64,000 bases of DNA from Epiperipatus broadwayi (lineage: Eukaryota; Onychophora; Udeonychophora; Euonychophora; Peripatidae). The notes under the pieces are model-generated. The model was not told the origin of the DNA, ran no database searches, and saw only the letters and a program-made list of their open reading frames with translations. Both the position numbers and the translations under genes were made by a program. The stretch spans positions 709,847-773,846 of the forward strand of contig JAQFVV010012666.1 of NCBI GenBank assembly GCA_028023455.1. The letters run 5' to 3'. Shown in pieces: positions 12,229-25,867 of this stretch; within the stretch, counting starts at the first letter, position 1, and each line of letters opens with the position of its first letter.

Positions 12229-12715
12229 TTATCAGGGACACCCATTGATCCATGTCCCACCATTCACATGAAAATTAGAAACCTGGTAACTCATGCCCTA
12301 TTACATTCAGGGAGTCAAGTTTCCCAAATATCAAAAGGATGGTATGACCAGTTGGAAAAGGGAAAACATCTCCTATAGTTATACCCACCCGGGCTGTTCA
12401 ATTAACACTTGCTAATGGAAAGAAAAGCAAAACAGAAAATTACCAAGTTTGGCTAGAAATGACCCTCAGCACCACCACAGTTGGGAACACCTTTTTGATT
12501 GTAGCTGGGTTGATTCATAACCTCATGATAGGTTCAGATTTTTTATATCAGCAACAGTGTACAATAGATTATGCCCAGAGCAAGCTGATTTTCAGGAAAG
12601 ATCAAATCCTTTTTAGAGGGCAGAATATTAATATCTGCATGAGTGTAGGGTGTATTGCTCAGGAAGCAGACCTAGAGCTCATCAAAAAAAGGTTCAAGAA
12701 TCAGCATTAATGTCC
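12229..12715 (+). pseudogene. Aspartic protease region of the gypsy-type element
   Basis: A retropepsin-like segment follows gag. The active-site loop reads ALLHSGSQVSQIS, with CAT at 12304-12306 where the family has an Asp codon, so catalysis would be lost in this copy. Downstream, a continuous frame (12459-12710) has alternating hydrophobic strands ending in a LIHNLMIGSDFL block, typical of the C-terminal half of such proteases. A frameshift separates the two halves. The family cleaves Gag-Pol inside the particle. Confidence 0.6.
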
Positions 12716-12899
12716 CTAAAAGATCAAGACCAACTGTGCCTGATCCTCATGAACAATCCAAAAGTATTTTCCAATACACCAGGGAAAATAAAGGGTTATG
12801 TGCACCATATTAAAGTCAAAGAAGAAAACTTTTTTTCAAATGAAGACATATCTGATCCCATTCCAATACAAAGAGAAAGTCAACCACCAAATAGAACAG

Positions 12900-13600
12900 A
12901 TGATGGAATGGTGATTTATAGAAAAGGGACCATCACCATATAACAACCCTTTGGTGGTAGTCAAAAAGAAAAGCAGTGCCATCTGACTATGTTTAGATGC
13001 CTGCAGGCTCAATAGTATTACAATCCCTGAACACTATGTTCCACCATCTGTCCAAGAAATATTCACTCTACTTAGCAACAAGGCTGTGTTCTCTACATTG
13101 GACCTTAATCCAGTTACTGGCAAATGACACTAGACCCAAGGGATCAGAAGTATACTGACTTTAGACACAATGGTTAGACTCTTCAGTTCAGGAGAGTTCC
13201 ATTTGGCTTAATCAATAGCGAAGCTGGATTGAGGAGATGCATTGACATGGTCTTATCAGAAGAAATTAAGAAACATCTTGTTTGCTATGTTGATGATGTG
13301 GTGATTGCCTCACAAAACATTAATGAACATCTAAGGTGTCTAAAGAAGTTTTTCCAGGAGTGTGCTGAAAATAATATTGCAGTTAACCATGGAAAAGAGT
13401 TGTTTTGTCCTCCCCAAGATATCCTTCCTAGGACATGTTGTAAATGGACAGGGTATTAAGACACACCCGGACAACATGGAAGCCATCAAGAAATTTCCCA
13501 AGCCTACCACCTGGAAGCCTGTCCAGTCATTTTTAGGGTTATGCAATTATTACCACAAATTCTACCCTGGATTTGCACAAGACACCCCCATCTGATATAT
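12900..13600 (+). pseudogene. Reverse transcriptase region of the gypsy-type element
   Basis: RT motifs appear in the proper order across several frames: SPYNNPLVVVKKK near 12930, a FSTLDL block near 13090, RVPFGL-like sequence near 13190, and the catalytic box YVDD at 13286-13297 within CYVDDVVIAS. Next come a FLGHVVNGQGI block and FLGLCNYYHKF around 13420-13560. YVDD is the form used by Ty3/gypsy and retroviral enzymes. Several stops and frameshifts split the domain, so no active enzyme is encoded. RNase H and integrase follow, the Ty3/gypsy (not Ty1/copia) order. Confidence 0.85.
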
Positions 13601-14089
13601 CTTCTAAAGAAAGGCCAGCAATGGCTCTGGACAAGTAAACATGATGAAGAGTTTGAAAGTATTAAGGAAAACTTTTTAAAAATGGTCATGCTCCACCACC
13701 CCAACTTTACACGTCCTTTCTATCTCCAGACAGACAGTAGTAAGAAGGGATTAGGAGCCATCATATTCCAAATGGGGGGAAGTGGTAAACATCAAGTAAT
13801 CAGTTTTTGCAGCTGCACGCTTCCAGAGGCAGAACTAACTTATACTGTTACAGAACAAGAGATGCTGGTGATTCTCTGGGCCTGCAATAAATTCAAGCAG
13901 ATTTTGCTTGGATCAGAGGTCATCATCATTACAGACCACAAGTGCTTAGAGTTTCTCAACTGTAGCTATTTCATCAATAAAAAGCTAATCCATTGGAGCT
14001 TATCCCTGCAAAATTTCAACTACAAAGTAATATACTGCCCAGAGCCTGAAAATCTCATTGCTGGATATCCTAAGTCACCATCCTATTAA
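13600..14089 (+). pseudogene. RNase H region of the gypsy-type element
   Basis: The frame 13541-14089 is continuous. It begins with the end of the RT connection domain and carries a retrotransposon RNase H: QTDSSKKGLGAIIFQ with its Asp near 13732, TVTEQEMLVILWACNKF with the second acidic position, and IITDHKCLEFL. The retained D, E and D residues suggest this is the least damaged part of pol. The role is to degrade element RNA during cDNA synthesis. The frame ends at 14089 before the integrase. Confidence 0.8.
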
Positions 14090-14284
14090 AACACACCCAG
14101 AAAACCCAACCATGGGAGATCAACCACTTACAGTAATGCTGAATGCAGCAAACACTGAGGTAGAAAATGAACTGGATAGGCTCCCTTACTGGCAGGCTAA
14201 GGAAGCAAGTTAACAATGGATAATTGACACCCTCCACCAGTCACAATCTTCACATGTCCACTATCCCAAGGTCCCTATTGGTTG

Positions 14285-15383
14285 ATATAGGATCAGAAAT
14301 AGAATTTTGCAAATTTGAACCAAAGATTATGATAATCCATGGAAGATCCTGGTACCCATCAACCTATGTACCCCTTTAATAGACCCTATTCATAATTTAA
14401 TAGGACATTATGGTCCAATGAAAACTAAAGAGGCACTAAGGCAGCAGTTTTACTGGGATGGTCTATATACTCATGATTGGCGATCTTAGGAGTTGTGCTA
14501 GGAGTAAACCTCCAAACAAATTTTATGCTAGCAATCTTACTCCCATCATTCCATCCAAACCAAATGAACTATTGGTAATTGATCACTATGGGCCTCTACT
14601 GGCATTTAAACATTACCAGTACCTCTTGGTAACTTATGATGTATTTTCTAAATATGTATGTGCTTATCCGGTATGGAGCCCTGACTCACGAAATGCAATT
14701 GGAGTCCTGCAGCAAAAACAGTTCCATGAAGTTGGGAAAACCAATGACCATTTTATCAGACCATGGATCTACTTTTACCTCCAAAGAATGGAAGGCATGG
14801 GTTGAAAAGCAAGACATCAAACACACACTAACATCCATTTGAAACCCCCAATCTAACCCCTGTGAGGGAGTGATGAAAGAAATCAACCGTCTCTACAGAA
14901 CATATATACACGATAACCACAGAGGTTGGGTAAATCACCACAAAAAGGTGACCCAATATATTAATAATAGTATCAATGAATCTACAGGGTTTACACCAGT
15001 GTGACTCCACTTTGGAAAACCATTCCCCCTGCTTGTCAAAACCCGGGTATGAATCAATCACGGACTTGTAATTCCTAAAAGAGACCAGGGTAAGGCAAGA
15101 ATATGAATGACTCAAATGGCTAAGCTTTGAGAGGAGAAAATACACTAAACCATATTCTTTTAAAATAGGAGACCTGGTCTGGGTGAGGGACTCAAAACAA
15201 AGTAATGTAAACAATAGAGAACCCTAGAAGTTCTTCCCACTATATAAAGGACCATGTCTCATTCAACAAAAGTGTAGACACAATGCCTTCCTGTTATCTA
15301 AGGATGGAGTGGTGAAAGGAACTTTTAATGCTCAACATTTAAAACCATACTATGAAATACCTCCAGTTCCAGGGGAAGTCTAA
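14285..15383 (+). pseudogene. Integrase region of the gypsy-type element
   Basis: A zinc-binding region (HNLIGHYGPMKTKEALRQQF near 14390-14440) is followed by a catalytic core. The first Asp is in VIDHYGPL (codon 14581), the second in SDHGSTFTSKEW (codon 14759) and the Glu in NPCEGVMKEINR (codon 14864). The D, D and E residues survive but lie in different frames, and the second Cys of the zinc pair appears lost. The C-terminus has GDLVWVRDS near 15167 and ends GVVKGTFNAQHLKPYYEIP before TAA at 15381. The last block matches the pol tail of the element at 54001 in pattern. The family joins cDNA to the target; this copy is dead. Confidence 0.8.
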
Positions 15384-15762
15384 AAATGAGAGACCCTTTG
15401 TGTATGATCCCATATTATTGAAATACATATTGATTACATTGCTGGACTGTTTGTATATAAAACTTATCTAAGAACTATTATCTAATAGTAAATAAATGAA
15501 GTAAGAAGACTAAAGTTAGTAGAATGAGGAAGATAAGAAACAATTGCTAAGAAAATAAATCATTTAATAACATGATAGTTTAAGAATTGTAATTTCAGCA
15601 GAGTAATAAATTTAGAAGAAACTAAAAGCTTGCAGAACTCAATACAGTTACCATTCCAATAATAATATAATAAACCTTGGTCAGAAAACCCTTGGTCAGC
15701 CTCTTTTGTCACTGGATGCCCAAGTAAAGTTTTTTTTGTTTTTCCCCCCAACTCTAGGGATA
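15384..15762 (+). other. 3' untranslated part between integrase and 3' LTR
   Basis: There is no coding sequence after the pol stop. The stretch carries T- and C-rich runs (about 15730-15750). A short purine string AGGGATA lies just before the LTR start at 15763 and is a weak candidate for the polypurine tract. Confidence 0.45.
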
Positions 15763-16534
15763 TGAAGCTGGAAATATAGTACATATTTCTGCTTCACCTA
15801 GTGCCAATGTCATCAGCACTAGTCTGGGTTTGAACCCAATTTTTATTAACTGACACCCATCTCCTATTAGGTGGTAGTATATTTATAATTATTATAATCT
15901 TTTGATTAATTTGTATTTTATGATTAACTTACCTTTTATAAGTTTATTTATTTAAAATATTTGTAAAAATGTATATTGTGTTTATTTTATTAAATTGAAT
16001 TGAATCCTAGATATCTATAAAATGTTACAAATATTTCAAATTCTTTATTAAAGTTCATTTTCTTTAATAAATCAGTTGGTAACATTTTATATTTATCTTT
16101 TAATCAATGTACATTTGAGAATCAATTATTTAAACAATGTAAGATTTGTATGAAATGTTTTGTAAATTTCTACTTAGGTTTATGTCAAATATAAGTTTGA
16201 AAGTCATTGTAACAAATTCCTAAAATTTTTCTGAATAAAAGTTGCATTTTTGTTAATCTAAACCTTATGTAAATAGGCTTGTTAATACAATGACTGATAA
16301 ACTTAATATGCTTGTTGTTGTTGTTTTTTGATTAGCAAATCAACCCTTGGGGCATGTTCATGCAGAGTTATAGATTTTCCCTCCAAAGCAGGCACCAACC
16401 TCACAGAACTGCTTAAAGAAATTACAATTGGTGGAGGTCAGTGTAGATTCAATCCTATAGATAAAGATCAGAACACATAAATAGTGAAAATTTGATAAGG
16501 ATTATTATGATTGAGTTTACCGAAAAGAAGTGAT

Positions 16535-16575
<41 letters not shown>

Positions 16576-18189
16576 TATATATCATGCCTAAAGAAATGAC
16601 AGGGTGAAAAGATCGGTAGTTTGCTTCTCAGAGGTCTGTTCCACCAGCCCATCCATGCCTTTCCAGTGCTTTAAACACCTAGCCAGAGACTGTCTGTGTC
16701 GAGGAAGCCTGAAATGATCTGACTGTATTAACTGCCTGTATTAACTGAAAGATTCTGAGGTAACATCCAATTCGCAGCAATCCATTGATTCCATTTTACT
16801 TGTTTTCCAAATCAATACTAATTTATATTTTATATATCTGTGTAATGTTTATATGGCTTCATTTAAAATGTCTTTTAATTTTATTAAATTTAAAATATCA
16901 ATTCTTATAAAATCTTACATTATTTTGATGCAGCAAATTAAATTAATTTTGTTGGTTTATTTAGAATATTTGATTTACTGAAATTTCCAAGTAGGAAATT
17001 CAATGAGCTATTAACTTTAAATTCTCTCCCTCTTAATTTTCCAGTCAAAATCATTACAGGACACTTACTTCCTGTAAATTAATTAATAGAAAAGCTTGTT
17101 TAATTGTGTACCTTTTATATTATAAATTCATTTTAAATGTATTTATGATTGAAATCATTTTAAAAATCGTATTATTACCTCCAATTTAAAATTCCTCTCG
17201 TAATTAAATCGATTAGCTAAACCTATTACAATTTCTGTAAAACGTTTATCTTGAAAGAAAATCATTGACAGCACATTTATCATAGAATTTTATCAGTATA
17301 TATTTCATACACATATTTTATTTGTCAGAAAATATTAAAATTAATATGTTTAAAATTCACCAGAAGTGAATTTGATACCCAGTTTGTTTATGTTAATTAA
17401 AAGACTGATTTATTTTGCAATCTTCAACGATGAGCTATTTAATAACTTATTGATAAATGAAATATTTGGAAGTGTGGAAAGCAATTTATATTTTAGTTTT
17501 AATTTTTGCTGTCCTTTTGTATTGTAAATTACGATCCATTTAGTAAAGGCCTAAGGTTTGTGGGATCTTCCATTATGGCAGGGAGATAGTTTAATTAAGT
17601 TATTAATTTTGTTAGTGATACATTATCTAATATATATGTCGAAGGCATTATGTATTTATAGCTACAACCATTCATTTATTATTTTGATTTGCTACTTACT
17701 CCTCAGGACCATTGGAAATTTAACTATGACCAGTCCAATCTTTCACATTCCCTCAAAGTAGACAGTTCATACCAAGGATCTATTTTTGGGCATTGCCATT
17801 TAAAATGTGTATGGAAGTCCAGCACATCAAAAATATTTTATTATTATTCAGAGACATTTGGCAAGAGGGCCAACATTTATCTTATCTACCTGTACATATC
17901 AGGAATTTCTTTTAGCAAAGCCACCCAGAGTTTCATAACAGACCTCATTTATTTTTGTTGTAATCTATAATAGCATATTGCCTTCTTCATCATTTTATAT
18001 CTTTATTTAGCAAACCTGAAATGCTTTCTGCCATGATGGCATGTCCTTCACAAACAAATTTCATAATTAATTAAATATGACTGTATAATTGTCAATTATT
18101 TATTTAAGAACTATTTTGCTTCCCACACTCATTATATACAAATGATTTTAAATGTAATAGTATTTTAAATGCATATCTTTCATATCTTG

Positions 18190-18191
<2 letters not shown>

Positions 18192-18236
<45 letters not shown>
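18192..18236. repeat. (AT)n expansion specific to the second LTR
   Basis: The tract follows CATATCTTGTA, as does the matching place in the first LTR (8003-8013), where only a few AT units are present. The expansion or contraction therefore happened after the two LTRs separated. Confidence 0.8.
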
Positions 18237-18238
<2 letters not shown>

Positions 18239-20316
18239 TTTGTGATTGTTCAAAGAGGGCTAATAACATTTTATTGCTGATTGGTTTTTGGCTGACCAAT
18301 TAATAAACTTTTACATTGTTTGTCAAAGCAGCATTAAAACGAATTAAATAAAATAACCAATTTGTATAAACAAAGACTTAACTTATTTTGTACTAAATTC
18401 TTTAATAAATTCCTATAATATTGTCCTTTAAATAAGCTTAGTTTGTCATCATTCCCAATCTCTAAGGTTAATTACTCTATTTGTTTATAATATTTATTTG
18501 ATATAAATTCACTTCTTTATAATGCTTCCATAAAGAATTATCATTATTATGGTTCAAACCATTAATAATCGATCGGATCATATCTATACCATTCTGCAAT
18601 TGTCAGAATCCATTAAATCATTGATTTTTCATATAAACCCATTATTATTTTGAGTCTCTATGTGAACCATGACTTCCAGCTGGGATGGAATAAAACCAAG
18701 CACTGCTAGTGTCATCACAAACGTTATCCATTAGTCAGAGGCAATAGTTTAGGCAAATAGGTTAGGATTCATCCTTGTCCTCACATATGTATCTTGTGCA
18801 TGGTTGGATTCAAGATACTTTTGCTTGGATTATTGGTCTTGTTGAATGAATACATGATTTTGACCAGCACAGAAGCTGCTTTTTTTTTCTAAGTCTGGAC
18901 ACCCAATCATGGAGCCTGTTAATTATTCCCACACCCTGAATAATTCATTAGCTATATGTGTATAATTTGCTATATATAATTTAATATATACATAATTTTC
19001 CAGAATATAAAATGATTTAGTTTTATCATATTGATTTTATAAAATCAAATACTGTTTTATTAATAAATTAAAGAGGAATACCATGTTTTCCATCCATAGT
19101 CTGTAATTATTTTTTGATAAACAAATTAACTAACAGTGAAAACTCATGTGGTTAGATAGATTGTATAAAATATGAAAGTAGTTTGAACTACTATATTAAT
19201 GTATATGTAAGTTTTTTTTTTACTTCCAGAGTTTTGTTATGTAGAAATTTCTTTTTTTTCTACTTTTCTCCCATGTTTGATAAGAACGGAAATATTTGTA
19301 TAGAAATTTTTTTCTTGTTAATTGAGTATATAATGTTGTGATTATTTTAAAGCAAAGTGTAAAGAATTTGACACGTGTATGGATTTTTTTTTTTTCAACT
19401 TTTTCTCCAAAGTTTTTTTTTCCCTTGTCAAATAGTGTATAGTATTATGTAATGTATATAGATGTATGTGTGTGTAAAATCTATATACTTGTATATGTAG
19501 CGCTGCGTATATATGTACATGGGTGTGTATGTGCGATGTGTAAGAACAGATGTGTTTGAAAATTTTATATGTATTGCATTACTATACATTTTCTTGGGAA
19601 CACATATGTGTGGAAAAGTTGTATTGGATCTCAAGCATAAAAGCTTGAAAAACTTTTTCCAATATATAAATGTACATTTTTTTTTTTTTTCTGGATTTGA
19701 CAGTTGAACAAATATTCAAATCCCCAAATGATATTTCATATATACAGTTTTATATATTCGGGCCAATATATTTAAAAGTTTGTTTAGTTCACCTGAGTTT
19801 GAATTTATAGTCATGTAATAATTTATGTAGGTGCTCTTAAGTTTAACAGTTTTCTCTTAATATTAGATTTATACCAAACTCAAACAATGTAAGATAATCA
19901 TAAAGTAAGGTCAAAGTGATGTAAAGTTTTTTTCATGAGTGTCAAAAAACCAAAGACTGTGTTTTACAACCATAGAATGTTGTATGAAAAGTTTTTTTTT
20001 TTTTAAATGCAAAGATTATAACTATAAGTGTAAAAGTTTTGCTCCTGTGGTGCCTGGTTTTTCAACCATATGTATATATTTTGTAAAAGATTTTAAATCC
20101 ATCCATTACAACCATATGTATAATTTTTTTGTGTGTATCTGGTTTTCATGCTCACATGAATTTGTTTTCTGTTTTCATGTGTTTAAAAATGTTAAAGCCC
20201 ATGTACTACATCCATAAGCCTTATGTGTAAAAGGTGGTAACAAGATGTATTTAATGTATATTCATATGGGCATACTGTGTTAACAATTGATAAAAATACA
20301 TATATTTATATAAATA

Positions 20317-20522
20317 TCCACAGATGGCGTTCTACCAAAAACACCGATCAAGCATATGTTTTGTTTACATAAACGTCAGAGTAGTATTCACTATCTTTAA
20401 CTATAATTCCATTTATGATCTGAAAGTGGAATTATAGTTAGAGATAGTGAATACTACTCTGACGTTTATGTAAACAAAACATACGCTTGATCAGTGTTTT
20501 TGGTAGAACGCCATCTGTGGAC
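20317..20522. mobile_element. Hairpin MITE-like insertion in the second LTR
   Basis: An almost perfect inverted repeat with arms of nearly 95 bp starts CCACAGATGGCG and ends CGCCATCTGTGG, with a short loop around TTTATGATCTGAAAG. ATAAATA occurs directly on both sides (20310-20316 and 20523-20529) and may be a 7-bp target duplication, although AT-rich DNA makes chance repeats likely. The first LTR copy lacks it. It has no coding capacity, as expected for a non-autonomous DNA element or foldback. The superfamily is not recognised. Confidence 0.65.
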
Positions 20523-21275
20523 ATAAATACAAGCGTTAGCAAGTTTTTTAACTTGCATTTTTGTTTATCATATATATATACCTGTTTTTTTATTATTGTT
20601 ATATAGTAGAGCTATCTGTAAGTGTTATATTAGTGCTGACCTTGATAATTGGTGCACTGGTGTGGGGAAGAGAGTACCTATTACCATTATAAATTCATTA
20701 TCAAGTTCAAAAATAAGTAAATAAATAAAGAACCATGGTAATTCTAGGCAACATTTTTTTTTTGATATATAAGAGATTTGGAGAGTGAATAATTTTATAA
20801 CTGGTGTAATATGTAATAAAATTGTCAGCAATGTAATATTCATAACAACAAGATTATGTATTAAATTTTCAAAATAATGATTTTTAAGTCCATTTCAGAG
20901 GCAAGAAATGACCAAGGGTGACCAGCTAGAATCAAAAAAAAAAAACAAAAAAAACAAATCAGTCATTTTCATGATAAAGTAAAGTTTTTTTTCATTGAAG
21001 TTGAAACAATTATTTAAATGTCCAGCTTAAAACAGACAGATAATTAGTATGGCATGTCAGAAAAGACACATTCTGTAAAGCATGATGAGAAGAGGGGACA
21101 GAGTAAGGGAAGCAAACATTCGAATTAGTGATTATACAAATTGCAAGATACAAAATACATTTACATTCTAGTTGTTCAAGATTGTCTTAAAGTTTCAGTT
21201 AGCCATAGTTCCAGTAAAATAACTTTGAATTCTAAGATCAGCATTATTACTGTTGTCAAACTTTTCAAAATCCAA

Positions 21276-22118
<843 letters not shown>

Positions 22119-22149
22119 ATTATTATTTTTATTATTATTATTATTATTA
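22119..22149. repeat. Short (ATT)n tract left of the hairpin
   Basis: An interrupted ATT repeat leads directly into the left arm of the perfect hairpin. Confidence 0.7.
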
Positions 22150-22230
22150 CATTCATATCGGCATTTTTTCAAACCAAATTGTGCAAACGCTTTTTGCACA
22201 ATTTGGTTTGAAAAAATGCCGATATGAATG
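22150..22230. repeat. Perfect 38-bp inverted repeat (hairpin)
   Basis: The left arm 22150-22187 and right arm 22193-22230 are exact reverse complements separated by CGCTT. The arms begin CATTCATATCGGC and end at TTGTGCAAA. The block sits between ATT-type tracts. A transcript would form an uninterrupted 38-bp stem. It may be a tiny foldback insertion, a MITE end pair or a template-switch product. I see no sign of a conserved small RNA. Confidence 0.85.
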
Positions 22231-22270
22231 TGATTACAATTGTATACAGATGCTATAAAAATAAATGCTG

Positions 22271-22378
<108 letters not shown>

Positions 22379-22458
22379 GTTTCAAAGAAAAGAACTTTAT
22401 TGATAACCATAGAGTTACATTTGCTATAAGACACTTCGTATACATATATTTACATTGC

Positions 22459-22676
<218 letters not shown>

Positions 22677-23485
22677 AGAAAATTGTTCAAAATTTTAGCT
22701 GGATGGTTATAAACATGAGCATGTAAAACAATTTAAGTGTAACTATAAATGTAGAAGTAGAAAGTGAAATTGGAAATCAGGATTCAATGCAGACTCCAAT
22801 ATGTTGCAGCTGTGTTTAAGAAGTTAAAAAAAAATAGAGCATTTCATCATAGGATAAATAACTGCAGCAACTAAATAAGATGAATATGGACCTGTTATTT
22901 TACATAATACCTGCAGTTTAGTGTACATGAATGATATATGTGCATCAATTTGTCAGCCAATATAAATGCAATATAAAGTTTCTGTTAAGAATTCTCCTTA
23001 AAATAAATTAAAAATTCAATTTGCAACATCATAAAAACAAATAATATATTTACCATCTTCATGGAGGTTATACTCTTAAGACCACTATTATAAAATCCCG
23101 CTTTTATTGGATTAAACATGTAAAACAAATGAATAATGAATAATTTGTAAAAGTATATTTTATGAATAGATCCTATCTATGTTATTATAAATTCAACACA
23201 TTTCAAAGAAGCAAAATGTCAAATGTTTTTAATTGAGGCTATATGACAGATAATAGCATATATTCAATAGTCCCATTAGATATAGTCTTAAAATTTGGTA
23301 CAAATAAAAGATTTGGCTTAAGAAATTGCAAACGTCATCTTTAAATATCAAATACATTTTAAAATAAAACATACTATATTGATTAATCTATTTGTGTTCC
23401 CTGGATTGATTTCTATATTTGTTGCAAAACTATTTTCTAGAGTAGTTTTATTATTTTGATATAATTTATTTGTAAATTAACAAAA

Positions 23486-23516
<31 letters not shown>

Positions 23517-25062
23517 AATATTAAAAATATATATCTTCCGATATATGTTATATATATATATATATATATATATATAACATTGGTGTAATATGAGAATGAT
23601 GAGAAATATATATCCTGATAAAAAATAGATACATAAAATTCATAATAAAATATAATCATATCAAATTACTACATTATAATAATAGCATGAGGGAGGCAAA
23701 AAACAAAACTAGATATTACTTAACGAAATACCCATCATTATAACTGAGACATTTAATATTTAAGCAAGCAATTACAGATTAATAATACTTAACATTATTA
23801 GTTTTTGCACACACATGTGTAAGATTTGTATCCATAGGTAGAATATGATGTCTTATTTCAATTAAAATAATAAAAAGTAAAGCGCTTGAATAGAAATTTT
23901 AAATCAGCTAACGACTACAATTTGATATAAATCAACATCCTTGTTTTAGGAAATTTTTGTCACTGAGTTGCAGTACAATGATTATACATTATTTTAATAA
24001 ATTTATTTATATAGTAGTTAATATGTAATGTTGAATGAGTAAAATTGTCTTTCACAAATAGAACAAATGAGTGTTATACTAAGTCATCCTTAAATTCTTA
24101 ATTAACTTCGATTTTCCAGAATCGCCCCTGAAAATGATTTACCATTATGAAAACAAGAATTTTTTTAAAAAATCTATTTAATGATTGATACAGACAATTA
24201 AAATTCTTTGTTACATATTTAGTCCATAAAATTATGTTCATATATATAATTACCAGCAGACTAACCAAGCATATGACACACAAACATTGAAAGTAATCTA
24301 ATTCTATATATAAATTTTGTTTTTGTTTCAGTTATATTAATATTTAGAATAGCAGAATATGAAAACGTAATTATTTAATTCCATTTATAATGGAAATAAT
24401 ATTAAAAAAGAGGGTAAATATAAAATTTAGGATCACTTATTGAAACGACTATATTTTTTAACTCTTTCCTCTGAACTACATATTGATTTTGTTTAATGAA
24501 CCATGCTTCTTTATTTTACATTTAGATCGTTTCTTTTTCCACTCAAAACTTAACAAAACTCGACAATTATGGCCGCGCTCTCTTCCAGGAAGATGAATGA
24601 GAAAGGAATTAAAGACTTCGGACTTAATATAATTACATTTAAAATTGGTAACATATCCTGTCCTATTAGGAAATGGATAATGTCCTTTAATATTAATTAA
24701 GGATGTATAGCATACAGTTCTTTGATTCAGAAATTTTCAATAATTTTAATAAATATACATTAAAAATAATTATAAAACTTTTATCATAAATGTACCAAAA
24801 TAAACTTACCTTCTGGTATAAGAAATAGTAATAACTTAATAAAAAGAATTATTGCAAACTCCATGTAAGGTTTATATTATTGTAGTTCTTCTTTATTTAA
24901 GCTACGGAAATATAAGTTTCTATAATGTACGTGCTGTAATTTATGACAATGTTCAAGTTATTATCATTATTAAACAATAGAAATCAAATTGTAAATTTAT
25001 GTTTTTTTCGCACGTTATTCTCAATTTGCAATTATTTTAAACCTACTAACACATTGTGTTTT

Positions 25063-25067
<5 letters not shown>
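22677..25067. other. Anonymous AT-rich DNA
   Basis: No coding region, RNA gene or element end is recognised on either strand. A symmetric (AT)n pair lies at 23491-23577. A short GC-richer patch with ATGGCCGCGC occurs at 24571, followed by an open frame of only about 44 codons, which I do not regard as a gene. Confidence 0.5.
23491..23577. repeat. Palindromic pair of (AT)n tracts
   Basis: Two AT tracts flank a centre reading TATCTTCCGATATATG. The whole block is nearly self-complementary and could extrude as a cruciform. Confidence 0.7.

Positions 25068-25122
<55 letters not shown>
25068..25122. repeat. (AT)n microsatellite
   Basis: Alternating AT tract of about 55 bp in anonymous DNA. Confidence 0.9.
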
Positions 25123-25124
<2 letters not shown>

Positions 25125-25792
25125 CAAGCGAAACATATCTAGATAAAAGTACATGTCCACAATGACATATATCTGTGGAAAGTAAAATCAAAGGTTTTTT
25201 TTATTTTTTTTGAGATGAATTTGTGCTTAACTGCACAGATCTGTACGTTCATTTCATTGATGATAAAATTAGGAAATACAATTTTGCTTTCTTGGATACA
25301 ATGTTATGTAATTAATATTAAAACTTTTTTTTTTATTTAATTTATATTTCATGCTACTTGTTTCATGTGATTGTCTCTCCCTCGTTGTGACCATACACGT
25401 TGCATAATCCAATCAGTATTATTGAGGTAGTCTACTTTGCCTACATTTGTATTACCATCCCTTCATTATAAAAAAATATGCTCCACTTTAACAATTATAA
25501 TAACATGTTTTATTTATAAGATGTAATGTTTATTTACTGGAAACGTAAACATGCCGTTTTTAAACATATTACATCTATTACAACTTCTTAATTCCTTCAT
25601 ATGATTATATCATCATGTTTATCCCTAATTCGTATCCTATATTTTCAATCTATTTTTCCGTTGTAAACTAGTCTTTATGTTTATACATTTCATTTTATAA
25701 TTTTTTTTAATGTTTATTTTTCAGATACTTTGTTTTTTTTTCACCATCTTTAGATCATGTGATATACCATAAGGTCTCATAAGTAGTAGATG

Positions 25793-25794
<2 letters not shown>

Positions 25795-25863
<69 letters not shown>
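25795..25863. repeat. Two adjacent (AT)n tracts
   Basis: Two alternating AT runs are separated by AAAGTTT. Confidence 0.9.

Positions 25864-25867
<4 letters not shown>

Larger units (their letters stand above)
15763..20645 (+). mobile_element. Second long LTR of the gypsy-type element
   Basis: Similar to 5594-10170 throughout, in the same orientation, with low divergence by eye. Differences include an expanded (AT)n at 18192-18236 (only a short AT run at 8003-8013 in the first copy), an expanded tract at 16538-16582, and a hairpin insertion near 20293-20580 that is absent from the first copy. It is followed not by flanking DNA but by another gag start. The arrangement is thus LTR-internal-LTR-internal fragment. 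The end position is approximate, for the same reason as in the first LTR. Confidence 0.65.

Noticed and set aside
24571-24702. ATGGCCGCGC start with a short open frame, possible first exon
   Set aside because: Only about 44 codons, no convincing splice donor and no domain. The GC-rich patch alone is insufficient.
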